This document shows positions 26,715 to 35,393 of a DNA stretch of 64,000 nt, one piece after another (positions within the stretch are counted from its first letter, which is position 1; the number at the start of each line of letters is the position of its first letter). Under the pieces are notes generated by a model. That model was not told the DNA's origin and made no database searches. It saw only the letters and a list, made by a program, of their open reading frames with translations. The position numbers and the translations under genes are program-made. The DNA is from Bacillota bacterium. Lineage in GTDB: Bacteria; Bacillota; Sulfobacillia; Sulfobacillales; Sulfobacillaceae. The DNA lies in the NCBI GenBank assembly GCA_021821465.1, contig JAKACM010000005.1, forward strand, positions 1 through 64,000, given 5' to 3'.

Positions 26715-29447
26715 ATGGATTATCGGGACACGTTATATTTGCCTAAGACCTCTTTTCCGATGAAGGCTAATTTGCCAGAAAAGGAACCCCAGAGACTTTT
26801 GGACTGGAATGAAATGGACCTGTATCAGATGCAGCGAAAAGAACGGGCAAATCAAACCAAGTTTGTTTTGCATGACGGCCCGCCATATGCCAATGGGGAC
26901 ATCCACACCGGCACCGCACTCAACAAAGTATTGAAAGATATGATAAACCGCTACTGGTCTTTAGCGGGGCGGGATGTTGTGTATATCCCCGGTTGGGATA
27001 CCCATGGACTGCCTATTGAAATGCGGGCGTTGAAACAACTCGGTGTGTCTCAGCATCAAATTGAGCCGATCGCCTTGCGTAGGGAATGTGCACGGGTTGC
27101 TGCGCACTATATTCATGCTATGACCGAGGAATTTGAACGTCTCGGCGTGTTGGGAGACTGGAAGCATCCTTACGTGACTATGAGCCCTGAATATGAAGGA
27201 GTCCAACTGGATGTGTTTGCAGCGATGGTCGATAAAGGCCTCATTTATCGTGACTTGCGTCCGGTCTATTGGTGTCCTCATTGTGAAACCGCTTTGGCGG
27301 AAGGTGAAATCGAATACCACAACCATCTTTCAGATGCCATATATGTGGCTTTTCCGGTATCGGACAATATGGGTCTGATACCGAGCGAAACCAGGGCTAT
27401 CGTGTGGACGACGACTCCTTGGACTATTCCCGCAAATGTGGCCATTTCCGTCCATCCCGATTTGCTATATGAGGTATTGGAAACCAAGCAAGACGGTCGT
27501 GTCTTAGTGGCGAAGGATCTGGCATCCCAACTGATTGAATTCATGCATTGGGAAGTTTGTCGCCTATTTGGGCCCTGGAGCGGAAAGGAATTGGAGGGCA
27601 TTCTCACTCAACATCCCTATTTGGGTCATGATGTACCCGTGATCCTTGGGGAACACGTGACAAACGACAGCGGAACCGGATTGGTGCACACAGCCCCCGG
27701 GCATGGTATGGAAGACTTTGAAGTCGCTAAAAAATACCATCTACCCGTTGTGCAGCCGATTGATGATCAGGGACGTTTTATCAAAGGGACACCTGTGGTG
27801 GAAGGGTTATTCTACCATGAAGCCAATGCCCGTGTGATTGCGGAGTTAAAGGCGGCGGGACATTTAATCCGGCAGGACGATTTTGCGCACCAGTATGCTT
27901 ATTGCTGGCGCTGCAAAAACCCGGTGATATACCGGGCGACAAAACAATGGTTTTTATCGGTGGAGCATCTGAGAGCCAATTTGATCCAAGCAACCTACCC
28001 GGTGAAGTGGGATCCGAATTGGGGCGGAGAACGTATGCGCCAAATGGTAGAGAATAGAGGAGATTGGTGTCTGTCCAGACAGCGGGTCTGGGGGGTTCCA
28101 ATTCCCGCGTTTTATTGTGAAGACTGTCACGAGGCCATTTTGGACGTTCCTTTGATTCGTCATGTGGCAGAGATTATAGCCCGCGAGGGGGCCGATAGCT
28201 GGTGGCGGCAAGACACCCGTTATTTTCTTCCGGACGGCTACCGTTGTCCTCATTGCCACAGCGACAAACTGAAGAAGGAACATGATATTTTCGACGTATG
28301 GCTCGACTCCGGGTCGAGTCAAGCGGCGGTGTTGGGAGGATCCCGAGACTTAAGCTGGCCTGCCGATCTGGTACTGGAAGGCAATGATCAGTATCGAGGT
28401 TGGTTTAACAGTCTTCTTACAACCGCTGTGGCGGAGTCGGGAGAGGCACCTTATCGAATGGTTTTGACCCATGGTATGGTTCTCGACAAATCGGGACAGG
28501 AGATGCATAAATCATTAGGAAATACCATCGATCCCATGGATATTGTCAAGCAATATGGCGCAGACATTTTGCGGCTATGGGTGGCCAGTTCCGAGTACCG
28601 TAATGATGTGAGGATTTCGGATGAAATTCTTCGTCAGTTGGCGGAAAGCTACCGAAAGATTCGTAATACGTTTCGGTTCATCCTGGGAAACGTAGGTACT
28701 GTTGATACTTTTTCCCAAGGGGCTGTTCATGACCCCTTGAACCGTTGGGTAGTCAATGTTTTGAACTCGTGGACCCAAGAAGCACAACAGGCCTATGAAA
28801 ACTATGCGTTTCATCAAGTTGTGCACACTCTGGTGCGATTACTCACAACGGAACTCTCGAGTTTTTATTTAGACGTGATCAAAGACCGACTTTACACTTT
28901 AGACTTGACCGATCCCCTGAGACAGGAAACCTTGTCGGTATTAAAGTATATGGCCGAGGTGTTGGTACGGATCATTTCTCCGATCTTGGTTTTTACGAGT
29001 GAGGAAATTTATCACTATCTGCCAAAGTCGCAGGACGCTTTGCCGTCGGTTCATCTGTTACACTGGCCTCAGCTATGGGTCATAGATTATGATCAGGCAG
29101 AATCTCGGCGCATGAGCCGTTTGTTGGCGTACCGCGAAGTCATCTTAAAGACTTTGGAACAACTCCGAGGGAACAAGACCATCGGCAATTCCTTGGAAGC
29201 GATGGTACACTTGAATGTGTCCGAGGATGATTTGGACTTTTCGACCGATGACAGGGAATTGCTGAAAGAAATGGTAATGGTCGCCGACTTAGATGTGCAC
29301 AAGGGAAGAGACGTGGTGTGCCAAGCTGAACCGACAGCGTGGAGTCGATGTGACAGATGCTGGCGTTACACTCCGGACGTAGGCACACATCCAGATCATG
29401 TGGATTTATGTGAGCGATGTTATGGTGTCTTGAAAGGAAGGCAGTAA
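26715..29447 (+). CDS. ileS: Isoleucyl-tRNA synthetase
   Basis: Class I aminoacyl-tRNA synthetase of the bacterial type with editing domain. 910 residues from ATG 26715 (GGAGGG before). The HIGH-type motif reads HTGT in PPYANGDIHTGTALNKVLKD, followed by the editing domain (WTTTPWTIPANVAISV), GWDTHGLPIE, WLDSGSSQAAVL, and the KMSKS-type motif EMHKS in LDKSGQEMHKSLGNTIDP. Near the C-terminus is a CxxC...CxxC zinc finger (SRCDRCW; LCERCYG). The two class I motifs deviate from the textbook forms. Bases from 29020 onward are duplicated downstream. Confidence 0.96.
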   Translation: MDYRDTLYLPKTSFPMKANLPEKEPQRLLDWNEMDLYQMQRKERANQTKFVLHDGPPYANGDIHTGTALNKVLKDMINRYWSLAGRDVVYIPGWDTHGLPIEMRALKQLGVSQHQIEPIALRRECARVAAHYIHAMTEEFERLGVLGDWKHPYVTMSPEYEGVQLDVFAAMVDKGLIYRDLRPVYWCPHCETALAEGEIEYHNHLSDAIYVAFPVSDNMGLIPSETRAIVWTTTPWTIPANVAISVHPDLLYEVLETKQDGRVLVAKDLASQLIEFMHWEVCRLFGPWSGKELEGILTQHPYLGHDVPVILGEHVTNDSGTGLVHTAPGHGMEDFEVAKKYHLPVVQPIDDQGRFIKGTPVVEGLFYHEANARVIAELKAAGHLIRQDDFAHQYAYCWRCKNPVIYRATKQWFLSVEHLRANLIQATYPVKWDPNWGGERMRQMVENRGDWCLSRQRVWGVPIPAFYCEDCHEAILDVPLIRHVAEIIAREGADSWWRQDTRYFLPDGYRCPHCHSDKLKKEHDIFDVWLDSGSSQAAVLGGSRDLSWPADLVLEGNDQYRGWFNSLLTTAVAESGEAPYRMVLTHGMVLDKSGQEMHKSLGNTIDPMDIVKQYGADILRLWVASSEYRNDVRISDEILRQLAESYRKIRNTFRFILGNVGTVDTFSQGAVHDPLNRWVVNVLNSWTQEAQQAYENYAFHQVVHTLVRLLTTELSSFYLDVIKDRLYTLDLTDPLRQETLSVLKYMAEVLVRIISPILVFTSEEIYHYLPKSQDALPSVHLLHWPQLWVIDYDQAESRRMSRLLAYREVILKTLEQLRGNKTIGNSLEAMVHLNVSEDDLDFSTDDRELLKEMVMVADLDVHKGRDVVCQAEPTAWSRCDRCWRYTPDVGTHPDHVDLCERCYGVLKGRQ

Positions 29448-29915
29448 ATGTCTAAATCGGGATGGGGCATTGGGATTATTGGCTTCGTGGTATTTGTTTC
29501 GGACTTGATGATACAGTCCCGCATTGCCGCCATGATGATTCCTGACCAAAGTATTCCCGTGTTGCCACCTGTCTTGTCTTTGACTTATGTCTTGAACAAT
29601 GGGGCGGCATTCAGCCTATTGCGAGGGGGAACACCCCTCTTTATTTTGGTGGCACTCGCCTTATTGGCCGGTATTTTTGTCTATACGGCCCGGCATCCGC
29701 GGATGCCCTGGCTGATGGTCATTGCTCTCGGCCTGTTGGCGGGAGGGTCGGCGGGGAATCTGTGGGACCGCATTATCTGGGGCCGGGTGATTGATTATAT
29801 TCATATCACTGATTGGCCTGTGTTCAATTTGGCTGATTCCGCAATTGTGGTGGGAATGGGACTTTTGGTTTATTACTACTGGAGGCAGGACAAACATGGA
29901 GATGTCTCTTCCTGA
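29448..29915 (+). CDS. lspA: Lipoprotein signal peptidase LspA (copy 1)
   Basis: Aspartic protease in the membrane that cleaves prolipoprotein signal peptides. 155 residues with four membrane helices. Family motifs are LTYVLNNGAAFSLL, GGSAGNLWDRIIWGRVIDYI with the first catalytic Asp, and WPVFNLADSAI with the second. ATG follows the ileS stop with no gap; the SD AAAGGAAGG lies in the ileS end. This copy has the canonical spacing around the second Asp. It overlaps rluD by 20 bases. Confidence 0.95.
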   Translation: MSKSGWGIGIIGFVVFVSDLMIQSRIAAMMIPDQSIPVLPPVLSLTYVLNNGAAFSLLRGGTPLFILVALALLAGIFVYTARHPRMPWLMVIALGLLAGGSAGNLWDRIIWGRVIDYIHITDWPVFNLADSAIVVGMGLLVYYYWRQDKHGDVSS

Positions 29916-30903
29916 CACTTATCATGTTGGAGAGGATTGGGCGGGCAATCGGCTAGACCGCGTGATTTCTCAATGGCAACCTAAATATTCGAGAACTTTT
30001 TGGGCCCGGCAAATTCTGAAGGGAAATGTTCGACTTAATGGTGATGTCGTTAAAGGACGGACGATTGTTCAAGAAGGAGATGTCATTTCTGTCGGAAAGA
30101 TTCCGGATGAGTCCGCTAAAGAGGTCATGGTGCCTACATATGCGGACACAACATGGATTGTTTACCAAGATGACGATCTGATGATTGTGAATAAGCCCCG
30201 TGGACTTGTGGTGCACCCTAGTCCCGGGCATGAAGACGACAGCGTGGTTCACCGATTATTGCCATGGTTGCCTGTGGCCGCGGAAGATTTTCGGCCTGGG
30301 GTGGTGCATCGCCTTGATCGGGATACGACCGGATTACTGATTTTGGCTCGAACTCAAGAAGCAAAGGCGAAACTTTCGCAAATGATTCACGCCAGGCAAG
30401 TTCGGCGTGATTACATTGCCGTGGTGCACGGCCACATGGTTGAGGCCGAGGGTGTGATCGAGGCGCCCATAGGACGTCATCCCCAAAATCGTTTGAAAAT
30501 GGCAGTCATAAGCGGCGGACGGGAAGCTCGGACTCGATATAAGACCATGGCTGAATGGGAAGATTACAGTGTATTGCGATTGACTCTGGACACGGGCAGA
30601 ACCCATCAAATTCGGGTTCATCTCAGTGCGGTGGGTCATCCGGTGGAGGGAGATCCTTTGTACGGCCCATCATCACGGCAAGGCACAGGGCAGTTGCTGC
30701 ATGCCATGCGTCTGGCCTTTCTCCATCCGTTTTTGAATGTGCCGTTGTGTTTTTGGGTGTATCCCCCTCGGGACTGGAGCCATTTGTCCCGGGTTAAGGG
30801 AGACGTACGCCTCGTTGCTGATGAGATTTTTGGCCGTGATGACTCTTGTAAACCTCTTAGCACTCGATCTTTTTTGCACCAAGCCTTAGGATTTATCATC
30901 TGA
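29896..30903 (+). CDS. rluD: Ribosomal large-subunit pseudouridine synthase, RluA/RluD family
   Basis: Modifies uridines in 23S rRNA. 335 residues: an N-terminal S4-like RNA-binding domain (RLDRVISQWQ...WARQILKGNVRLNGDVV), IVNKPRGLVVHPS, the catalytic-Asp motif VVHRLDRDTTGLLILA, and the C-terminal TGRTHQIRVHLSAVGHPVEGDP. GGAGGCAGG precedes ATG 29896. The start lies inside lspA. It corresponds to ylyB of B. subtilis, which also sits between lspA and pyrR. Confidence 0.93.
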   Translation: MEMSLPDTYHVGEDWAGNRLDRVISQWQPKYSRTFWARQILKGNVRLNGDVVKGRTIVQEGDVISVGKIPDESAKEVMVPTYADTTWIVYQDDDLMIVNKPRGLVVHPSPGHEDDSVVHRLLPWLPVAAEDFRPGVVHRLDRDTTGLLILARTQEAKAKLSQMIHARQVRRDYIAVVHGHMVEAEGVIEAPIGRHPQNRLKMAVISGGREARTRYKTMAEWEDYSVLRLTLDTGRTHQIRVHLSAVGHPVEGDPLYGPSSRQGTGQLLHAMRLAFLHPFLNVPLCFWVYPPRDWSHLSRVKGDVRLVADEIFGRDDSCKPLSTRSFLHQALGFII

Positions 30904-31063
30904 TTTGAGATCGGCACTGCCGAGAGCCTGGCCCGGTGTCATTCGGGGCGAACTTTGCACAAGCGGTACGATTCGGGACATAATTTGATCCCTTACGTCA
31001 TCGTCGTTGGGAGATGAGATTTCGGCAACAATGAGCAAGGAGTAACTGATCGGAGTGACATCA
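30886..31063 (-). pseudogene. 3' fragment of the MscS-family gene (duplication scar)
   Basis: About 58 C-terminal codons (DVTPISYSLLIVAEISSPND to the stop) identical in plan to the end of the intact gene at 32541-33497, with one visible difference (AEI versus AET). It has no start or pore and is cut at the duplication junction. Confidence 0.9.
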
Positions 31064-31491
31064 TGCCAAAGTCGCAGGACGCTTTGCCGTCGGTTCATCT
31101 GTTACACTGGCCTCGGCTATGGGTCATAGATTATGATCAGGCAGAATCTCGGCGCATGAGCCGTTTGCTGGCGTACCGCGAAGTCATCTTAAAGACTTTG
31201 GAACAACTCCGAGGGAACAAGACCATCGGCAATTCCTTGGAAGCGATGGTACACTTGAATGTGTCCGAGGATGATTTGGACTTTTCGACCGATGACAGGG
31301 AATTGCTGAAAGAAATGGTAATGGTCGCCGACTTAGATGTGCACAAGGGAAGAGACGTGGTGTGCCAAGCTGAACCGACAGCGTGGAGTCGATGTGACAG
31401 ATGCTGGCGTTACACTCCGGACGTAGGCACACATCCAGATCATGTGGATTTATGTGAGCGATGTTATGGTGTCTTGAAAGGAAGGCAGTAA
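31064..31491 (+). pseudogene. 3' fragment of ileS (duplication scar)
   Basis: Repeats the last 142 codons of ileS, including the zinc-finger end. A fortuitous ATG is created at the junction (31063), giving an open frame of 142 codons. It lacks all catalytic regions; one substitution (WPQLW to WPRLW) is visible. If translated it would be an isolated tRNA-binding/zinc tail. Confidence 0.9.
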
Positions 31492-31962
31492 ATGTCTAAA
31501 TCGGGATGGGGCATTGGGATTATTGGCTTCGTGGTATTTGTTTCGGACTTGATGATACAGTCCCGCATTGCCGCCATGATGATTCCTGACCAAAGTATTC
31601 CCGTGTTGCCACCTGTCTTGTCTTTGACTTATGTCTTGAACAATGGGGCGGCATTCAGCCTATTGCGAGGGGGAACACCCCTCTTTATTTTGGTGGCACT
31701 CGCCTTATTGGCCGGTATTTTTGTCTATACGGCCCGGCATCCGCGGATGCCCTGGCTGATGGTCATTGCTCTCGGCCTGTTGGCGGGAGGGTCGGCGGGG
31801 AATCTGTGGGACCGTATTATCTGGGGCCGGGTGATTGATTATATTCATATCGTTGATTGGCCTGTGTTCTTCAATTTGGCTGATTCCGCAATTGTGGTGG
31901 GAATGGGGCTTTTGGTTTATTGCTACTGGAGACAGGACAAACATGGAGATGTCTCTTCCTGA
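31492..31962 (+). CDS. lspA: Lipoprotein signal peptidase LspA (copy 2, altered)
   Basis: Full-length second copy (156 residues) with its own SD. It keeps NNGAAFSLL and GNLWDRIIWGRVIDYI with the first catalytic Asp. Two base changes turn IHITDW into IHIVDW, and a 3-base (TTC) duplication adds a Phe, giving WPVFFNLAD just before the second catalytic Asp; copy 1 has the family form WPVFNLAD. It could be active, altered or dying. Expression would depend on transcription through the duplication junction. Confidence 0.85.
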   Translation: MSKSGWGIGIIGFVVFVSDLMIQSRIAAMMIPDQSIPVLPPVLSLTYVLNNGAAFSLLRGGTPLFILVALALLAGIFVYTARHPRMPWLMVIALGLLAGGSAGNLWDRIIWGRVIDYIHIVDWPVFFNLADSAIVVGMGLLVYCYWRQDKHGDVSS

Positions 31963-32558
31963 CACTTATCAAATTGGAGAGGATTGGGCGGACGATCGGC
32001 TAGATCGCGTGATTTCTCAATGGAAACCTAAATAGACGATTGTGAATAAGCCCCGTGGACTTGTGGTGCACCCTAGTCCCGGGGATGAAGACGACAGCGT
32101 GGTTCACCGATTATTGCCATGGTTGCCTGTGGCCGCGGAAGATTTTCGGCCTGGGGTGGTGCATCGTCTTGATCGGGATACGACCGGATTACTGATTTTG
32201 GCCCGAACTCAAGAAGCAAAGGCGAAACTTTCGCAAATGATTCACGTCAGGCAAGTTCAGCGTGATCGAGGCGCCCATAGTGCGGTGGGTCATCCGGTGG
32301 AAGGAGATCCTTTGTACGGCCCATCATCACGGCAAGGCACAGGGCAGTTGCTGCATGCCATGGGTCCTGGCCTTTCTCCATCCGTTTTTGAATGTGCCGT
32401 TGTGTTTTTGGGTGTATCCCCCTCGGGACTAGAGCCATTTGTCCCCAGTTAAGGGAGACGTACGCCTCGTTGCTGATGAGATTTTTGGCCGTGATGACTC
32501 TTGTAAACCTCTTAGCACTCGATCTTTTTTGCACCAAGCCTTAGGATTTATCATCTGA
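31943..32558 (+). pseudogene. rluD copy 2, inactivated
   Basis: Begins with the same start region as rluD (MEMSLPDTYQIGEDW) but reaches a TAG at 32033-32035 after 30 codons, where a deletion of about 192 bases begins. Two further deletions and a one-base insertion break the rest. The HRLDRDTTG core survives in the open frame from 32042 but lacks the RNA-binding domain and the C-terminal motif in frame. Confidence 0.92.
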
Positions 32559-33497
32559 TTTGAGATCGGCACTGCCGAGAGCCTGGCCCGGTGTCATTCG
32601 GGGCGAACTTTGCACAAGCGGTACGATTCGGGACATAATTTGATCCCTTACGTCATCGTCGTTGGGAGATGAGGTTTCGGCGACAATGAGCAAGGAGTAA
32701 CTGATCGGAGTGACATCAATGATTCGTGGTGAAGAAGAAAATCCCAGAGACCGCAGCACGTTTTGGACTTCCGGCATAAACTTGTGAGGATCCACGGCAA
32801 TATCTACATCGAAACGCATCCTGACGGTGCGGCGTTTACCCTGGGACACATTCTCCACCAGAGCTTGAATCATTGTGCCGTTGGGAACGGCCATAAGGGG
32901 GCCGGTATCAGTCAGTACAGTGGTGTACATGAGTGAAATGTCGATGACGTTGCCGGAGTAGGTTGGCTTTGTAGATTCGTGGGGAAACGAGGGCATTAAT
33001 ATCGGATATTGCCAAGCCACAAAGTTTACGCGATCGCCCACTTCAAAGGGATGGAAAATGAGTAACGCAATGCCTGCAATCAGGTTGCTAAAGAGAGTTT
33101 GCCCGGCCAAGCCAATGACGGCGGTCACAAATGCGCCCCCAAAGACAACGGAGGAAAGGCCCACGCCAAAGGCGGCCAAGACGGCTAATATGACCGCGAA
33201 AAACAGGAAGAGCCGAATGACGAAACGCAGTGAAGTAGTGCTTTTAGGGCCAATCGTGCGGGATGTTAATTGAAAGAGATACCGTTCGAGTAGGAATGAA
33301 ATGGCGCCGCCAATCAAAAGAACGATTAAAGCTTTGATGGGATCTGCAACCGATTTGGACAGGTGCAAAGGGCCTTTGGCGACATCAACCAGGATGGCCA
33401 AGAGGACACCGATGATGAATAGGACGAGAATCAAAATCCCGGTTTTCCGCCATAATTTTTTTAGCTCGGTATTATGGTTATGGTTGTGATTCGCCAT
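32541..33497 (-). CDS. MscS-family mechanosensitive channel protein
   Basis: Small-conductance channel that releases solutes on hypo-osmotic shock. 318 residues: a cytoplasmic N-terminus with alternating Asn/His (NHNHNHN), three membrane helices (about 18-40, 52-72, 88-110), the pore-helix region GVGLSSVVFGGAFVTAVIGLAGQTLFSNLIAGI, and a beta domain (HPFEVGDRVNF; YTTVLTDTGPLMAVPNGTM). AGGAGGCG precedes ATG 33497. Convergent with the duplicated rluD end, which it overlaps by 18 bases. Confidence 0.9.
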   Translation of the reverse strand: MANHNHNHNTELKKLWRKTGILILVLFIIGVLLAILVDVAKGPLHLSKSVADPIKALIVLLIGGAISFLLERYLFQLTSRTIGPKSTTSLRFVIRLFLFFAVILAVLAAFGVGLSSVVFGGAFVTAVIGLAGQTLFSNLIAGIALLIFHPFEVGDRVNFVAWQYPILMPSFPHESTKPTYSGNVIDISLMYTTVLTDTGPLMAVPNGTMIQALVENVSQGKRRTVRMRFDVDIAVDPHKFMPEVQNVLRSLGFSSSPRIIDVTPISYSLLIVAETSSPNDDDVRDQIMSRIVPLVQSSPRMTPGQALGSADLKSDDKS

Positions 33498-33661
33498 GCG
33501 CGCCTCCTAAGTGAACTTCTGATATAAAATGAAATGAGTGAAAACATTTCCCAATATTACCGTATCACAATCCGCCTAAACCGGTAAACATTACACGCAG
33601 AAACCAAGTTTGGACGATTTGGAGCATGGCGGATGCCCGGAAAAAGCCGTGAGATTTGTCT

Positions 33662-33690
33662 TTGACAGATGAGATTTGGTGAATTATTAT
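33662..33690 (+). promoter_or_regulatory. Sigma-A promoter of the pyr operon
   Basis: Consensus -35 TTGACA (33662-33667), 17-base spacer, -10 TATTAT (33685-33690). Divergent from the mscS-family gene. Confidence 0.85.
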
Positions 33691-33718
33691 AGGAATTGGG
33701 TACACTTCCTTTAATACC

Positions 33719-33732
33719 AGTCCCGTGAGGCT
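33719..33732 (+). promoter_or_regulatory. PyrR-binding anti-antiterminator site in the pyr leader
   Basis: AGTCCCGTGAGGCT matches the PyrR RNA-binding consensus ARUCCNGNGAGGYU at every fixed position, within a CCAG...CTGG stem. When PyrR-UMP binds, the downstream terminator can form; this is known for Bacillus and inferred here. Confidence 0.88.
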
Positions 33733-33759
33733 GGGAAGGGGCAATTGCCAAGTTTTTTT

Positions 33760-33791
33760 GCTCTAGCCTGCGGGTGGCTAGAGCATTTTTT
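33760..33791 (+). terminator. Pyr operon attenuator terminator
   Basis: GCTCTAGCC (33760-33768) and GGCTAGAGC (33776-33784) form a perfect 9-bp stem followed by ATTTTTT. It lies between the PyrR site and pyrR, as expected for transcription attenuation. Confidence 0.92.
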
Positions 33792-33918
33792 GTTCGGACG
33801 CTCAAAGTGGGTGGTCTTCTGGGCTTGTCTCGGAGGAGAAACTTGCTTTCCCAAGCCTCACACCATGAAATCCTATTCCGGCATAGATTTTCTCGCAGAG
33901 ATTAGGGGGGCTAAAATC

Positions 33919-34476
33919 GTGAAACACGGGGCGCTTTTGATGGATGAGGATGCAATCCGCCGGGCCCTCATGCGGATTGCCCACGAAATTGTCGAACATA
34001 ATCAGGGGGTAAGCAATCTTACCTTAGTCGGCATTAGACGGCGGGGAGTGCCGTTGTCAGCACGGATTGCGGCAAATCTGAAGCTTATTGAGGATCGGGC
34101 TCCCCTTGTGGGGAGCCTTGATATTGGGCTATACCGCGATGATTTGGCAGACCGGCCATTTTCACCCCTGAAACACACTTCGATTCGAAGCTCCATGATT
34201 GACAGACGGACGATCGTCTTGATCGACGATGTGTTGTTTACAGGACGAACCGTGCGAGCGGCACTTGATGCCCTCTCGGATTTCGGAAGACCCCAAGCCA
34301 TACAATTGGCCGTGTTAATTGATCGTGGGCACAGAGAATTGCCCATACGTGCGGATTACGTGGGAAAAAATGTTCCCACTTCCCGTATGGAACGTATTCA
34401 CGTTGAAGTCAAAGAGCTCGATGATATGGACCGGGTCTATGTGGAAAAAATGAATGGGGTGGAGGCCAAAGAATAA
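33919..34476 (+). CDS. pyrR: Bifunctional pyr operon RNA-binding attenuator / uracil phosphoribosyltransferase PyrR
   Basis: Senses UMP and binds the leader RNA; also has phosphoribosyltransferase fold. 185 residues from GTG 33919, with GGGGGG 8 bases upstream. The frame is open far upstream, but that part runs through the attenuator hairpin. Motifs: [35 protein letters not shown], the PRPP loop [17 protein letters not shown] and [19 protein letters not shown]. First gene of the operon; pyrB overlaps by one base (TAATG). The uracil permease gene pyrP found next in B. subtilis is absent. Confidence 0.95.
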   Translation: MKHGALLMDEDAIRRALMRIAHEIVEHNQGVSNLTLVGIRRRGVPLSARIAANLKLIEDRAPLVGSLDIGLYRDDLADRPFSPLKHTSIRSSMIDRRTIVLIDDVLFTGRTVRAALDALSDFGRPQAIQLAVLIDRGHRELPIRADYVGKNVPTSRMERIHVEVKELDDMDRVYVEKMNGVEAKE

Positions 34477-35393
34477 TGCAGAATCTATTGGATCTAGAAA
34501 GTCTCTCCACGCCGGATATCGAAAACTTGCTCGATTTATCTCAGAATATGGTGGAGATTTTGGATAGGCCCATCAAAAAAGTACCGACATTGCGCGGGAA
34601 GGCGGTTGTGAACCTCTTTTTTGAACCCAGCACCAGAACTCGTAATTCATTTGAACTTGCCGCTAAATATCTCAGCGCGGACGTGATTAATGTCCAAAAG
34701 TCGGGATCCAGCGTAGAAAAAGGCGAAACGTTATGGGACACTGCCAGAAACTTGTCGGAAATGGCTGTGGACGGAGTCATTGTTCGTCACCGAGTCTCGG
34801 GAGTTCCTCAACAACTGGCAGACATTTTGGATATTCCCGTGATCAACGCGGGAGATGGCAGTCACGAGCATCCGACCCAAGGGCTTCTGGATGCGCTGAG
34901 CATTATCCAGGCAAAAGGCTCTTTGAGGGATTTAAAAGTGGCCATAGTCGGTGATGTGCTGCATAGCCGGGTAGCCCGTTCCGACATCTGGGTATTCTTG
35001 GCTTTAGGGGCCCGCATTGTTTTAGTCGGGCCTCCTTGGCTCTTGCCCGAGAGCTATGAAGAAATCGGTGTGGAGATCACCACCGATTTACGCCAAGCAT
35101 TGGTGGACGCCGATGTCATACAAGTTCTGCGGTTGCAACAGGAACGTCAAAATTCCAAAGAGCTTCCCTCACTGTGGGAATATCATTTAAGGTGGGGCAT
35201 TACCCGTCAAACATTGTCGTGGGCAAAGCCTGACGCGATTGTCCTTCATCCAGGCCCTCAGAATCGTGGGGTGGAAATCGATTCGGATATCTTAGACGGA
35301 TCTCGGTCGTGGATCTTGCGACAAGTACGAAACGGTGTAGCGGTGCGCATGGCCGTCCTGTTTCGTTTACTGGGGGGTGGACTGGATGAGTAA
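34476..35393 (+). CDS. pyrB: Aspartate carbamoyltransferase catalytic subunit
   Basis: Forms carbamoyl aspartate from carbamoyl phosphate and aspartate. 305 residues: carbamoyl-phosphate motif FFEPSTRTRNSFELAAKYL, KGETLWDTARNLSEM, RHRVSGVPQQLAD, NAGDGSHEHPTQGLLDAL and HPGPQNRGVEI. No regulatory pyrI is present, as in Bacillus. Coupled to pyrR by TAATG. Confidence 0.96.
   Translation: MQNLLDLESLSTPDIENLLDLSQNMVEILDRPIKKVPTLRGKAVVNLFFEPSTRTRNSFELAAKYLSADVINVQKSGSSVEKGETLWDTARNLSEMAVDGVIVRHRVSGVPQQLADILDIPVINAGDGSHEHPTQGLLDALSIIQAKGSLRDLKVAIVGDVLHSRVARSDIWVFLALGARIVLVGPPWLLPESYEEIGVEITTDLRQALVDADVIQVLRLQQERQNSKELPSLWEYHLRWGITRQTLSWAKPDAIVLHPGPQNRGVEIDSDILDGSRSWILRQVRNGVAVRMAVLFRLLGGGLDE

Larger units (their letters stand above)
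29020..31063 (+). repeat. Tandem duplication, unit 1 (2,044 bp)
   Basis: Spans the last 428 bases of ileS, all of lspA, all of rluD and the 3' end of the convergent mscS gene. The same series starts again at 31064, an offset of 2,044 bases in the ileS/lspA part. The junction at 31063/31064 joins mscS sequence (GTGACATCA) to ileS sequence (TGCCAAAGTCG) with almost no homology. Confidence 0.95.
31064..32718 (+). repeat. Tandem duplication, unit 2 (1,655 bp, with deletions)
   Basis: Second copy of 29020-31063. The ileS part differs at about 2 of 428 bases. lspA has a few substitutions and a 3-base insertion. The rluD part has lost about 192, 47 and 154 bases and gained one base, which accounts for the net 389-base shortening. 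The 47-base deletion lies between GTGAT repeats. At its right edge it merges into the intact mscS gene. Confidence 0.95.

Noticed and set aside
31063-31491. 142-aa ORF as an independent gene
   Set aside because: It is an exact repeat of the ileS 3' end starting at a fortuitous ATG made by the duplication join.
32042-32452. 136-aa ORF as a short pseudouridine synthase
   Set aside because: It is the damaged rluD copy with three deletions and a frameshift.
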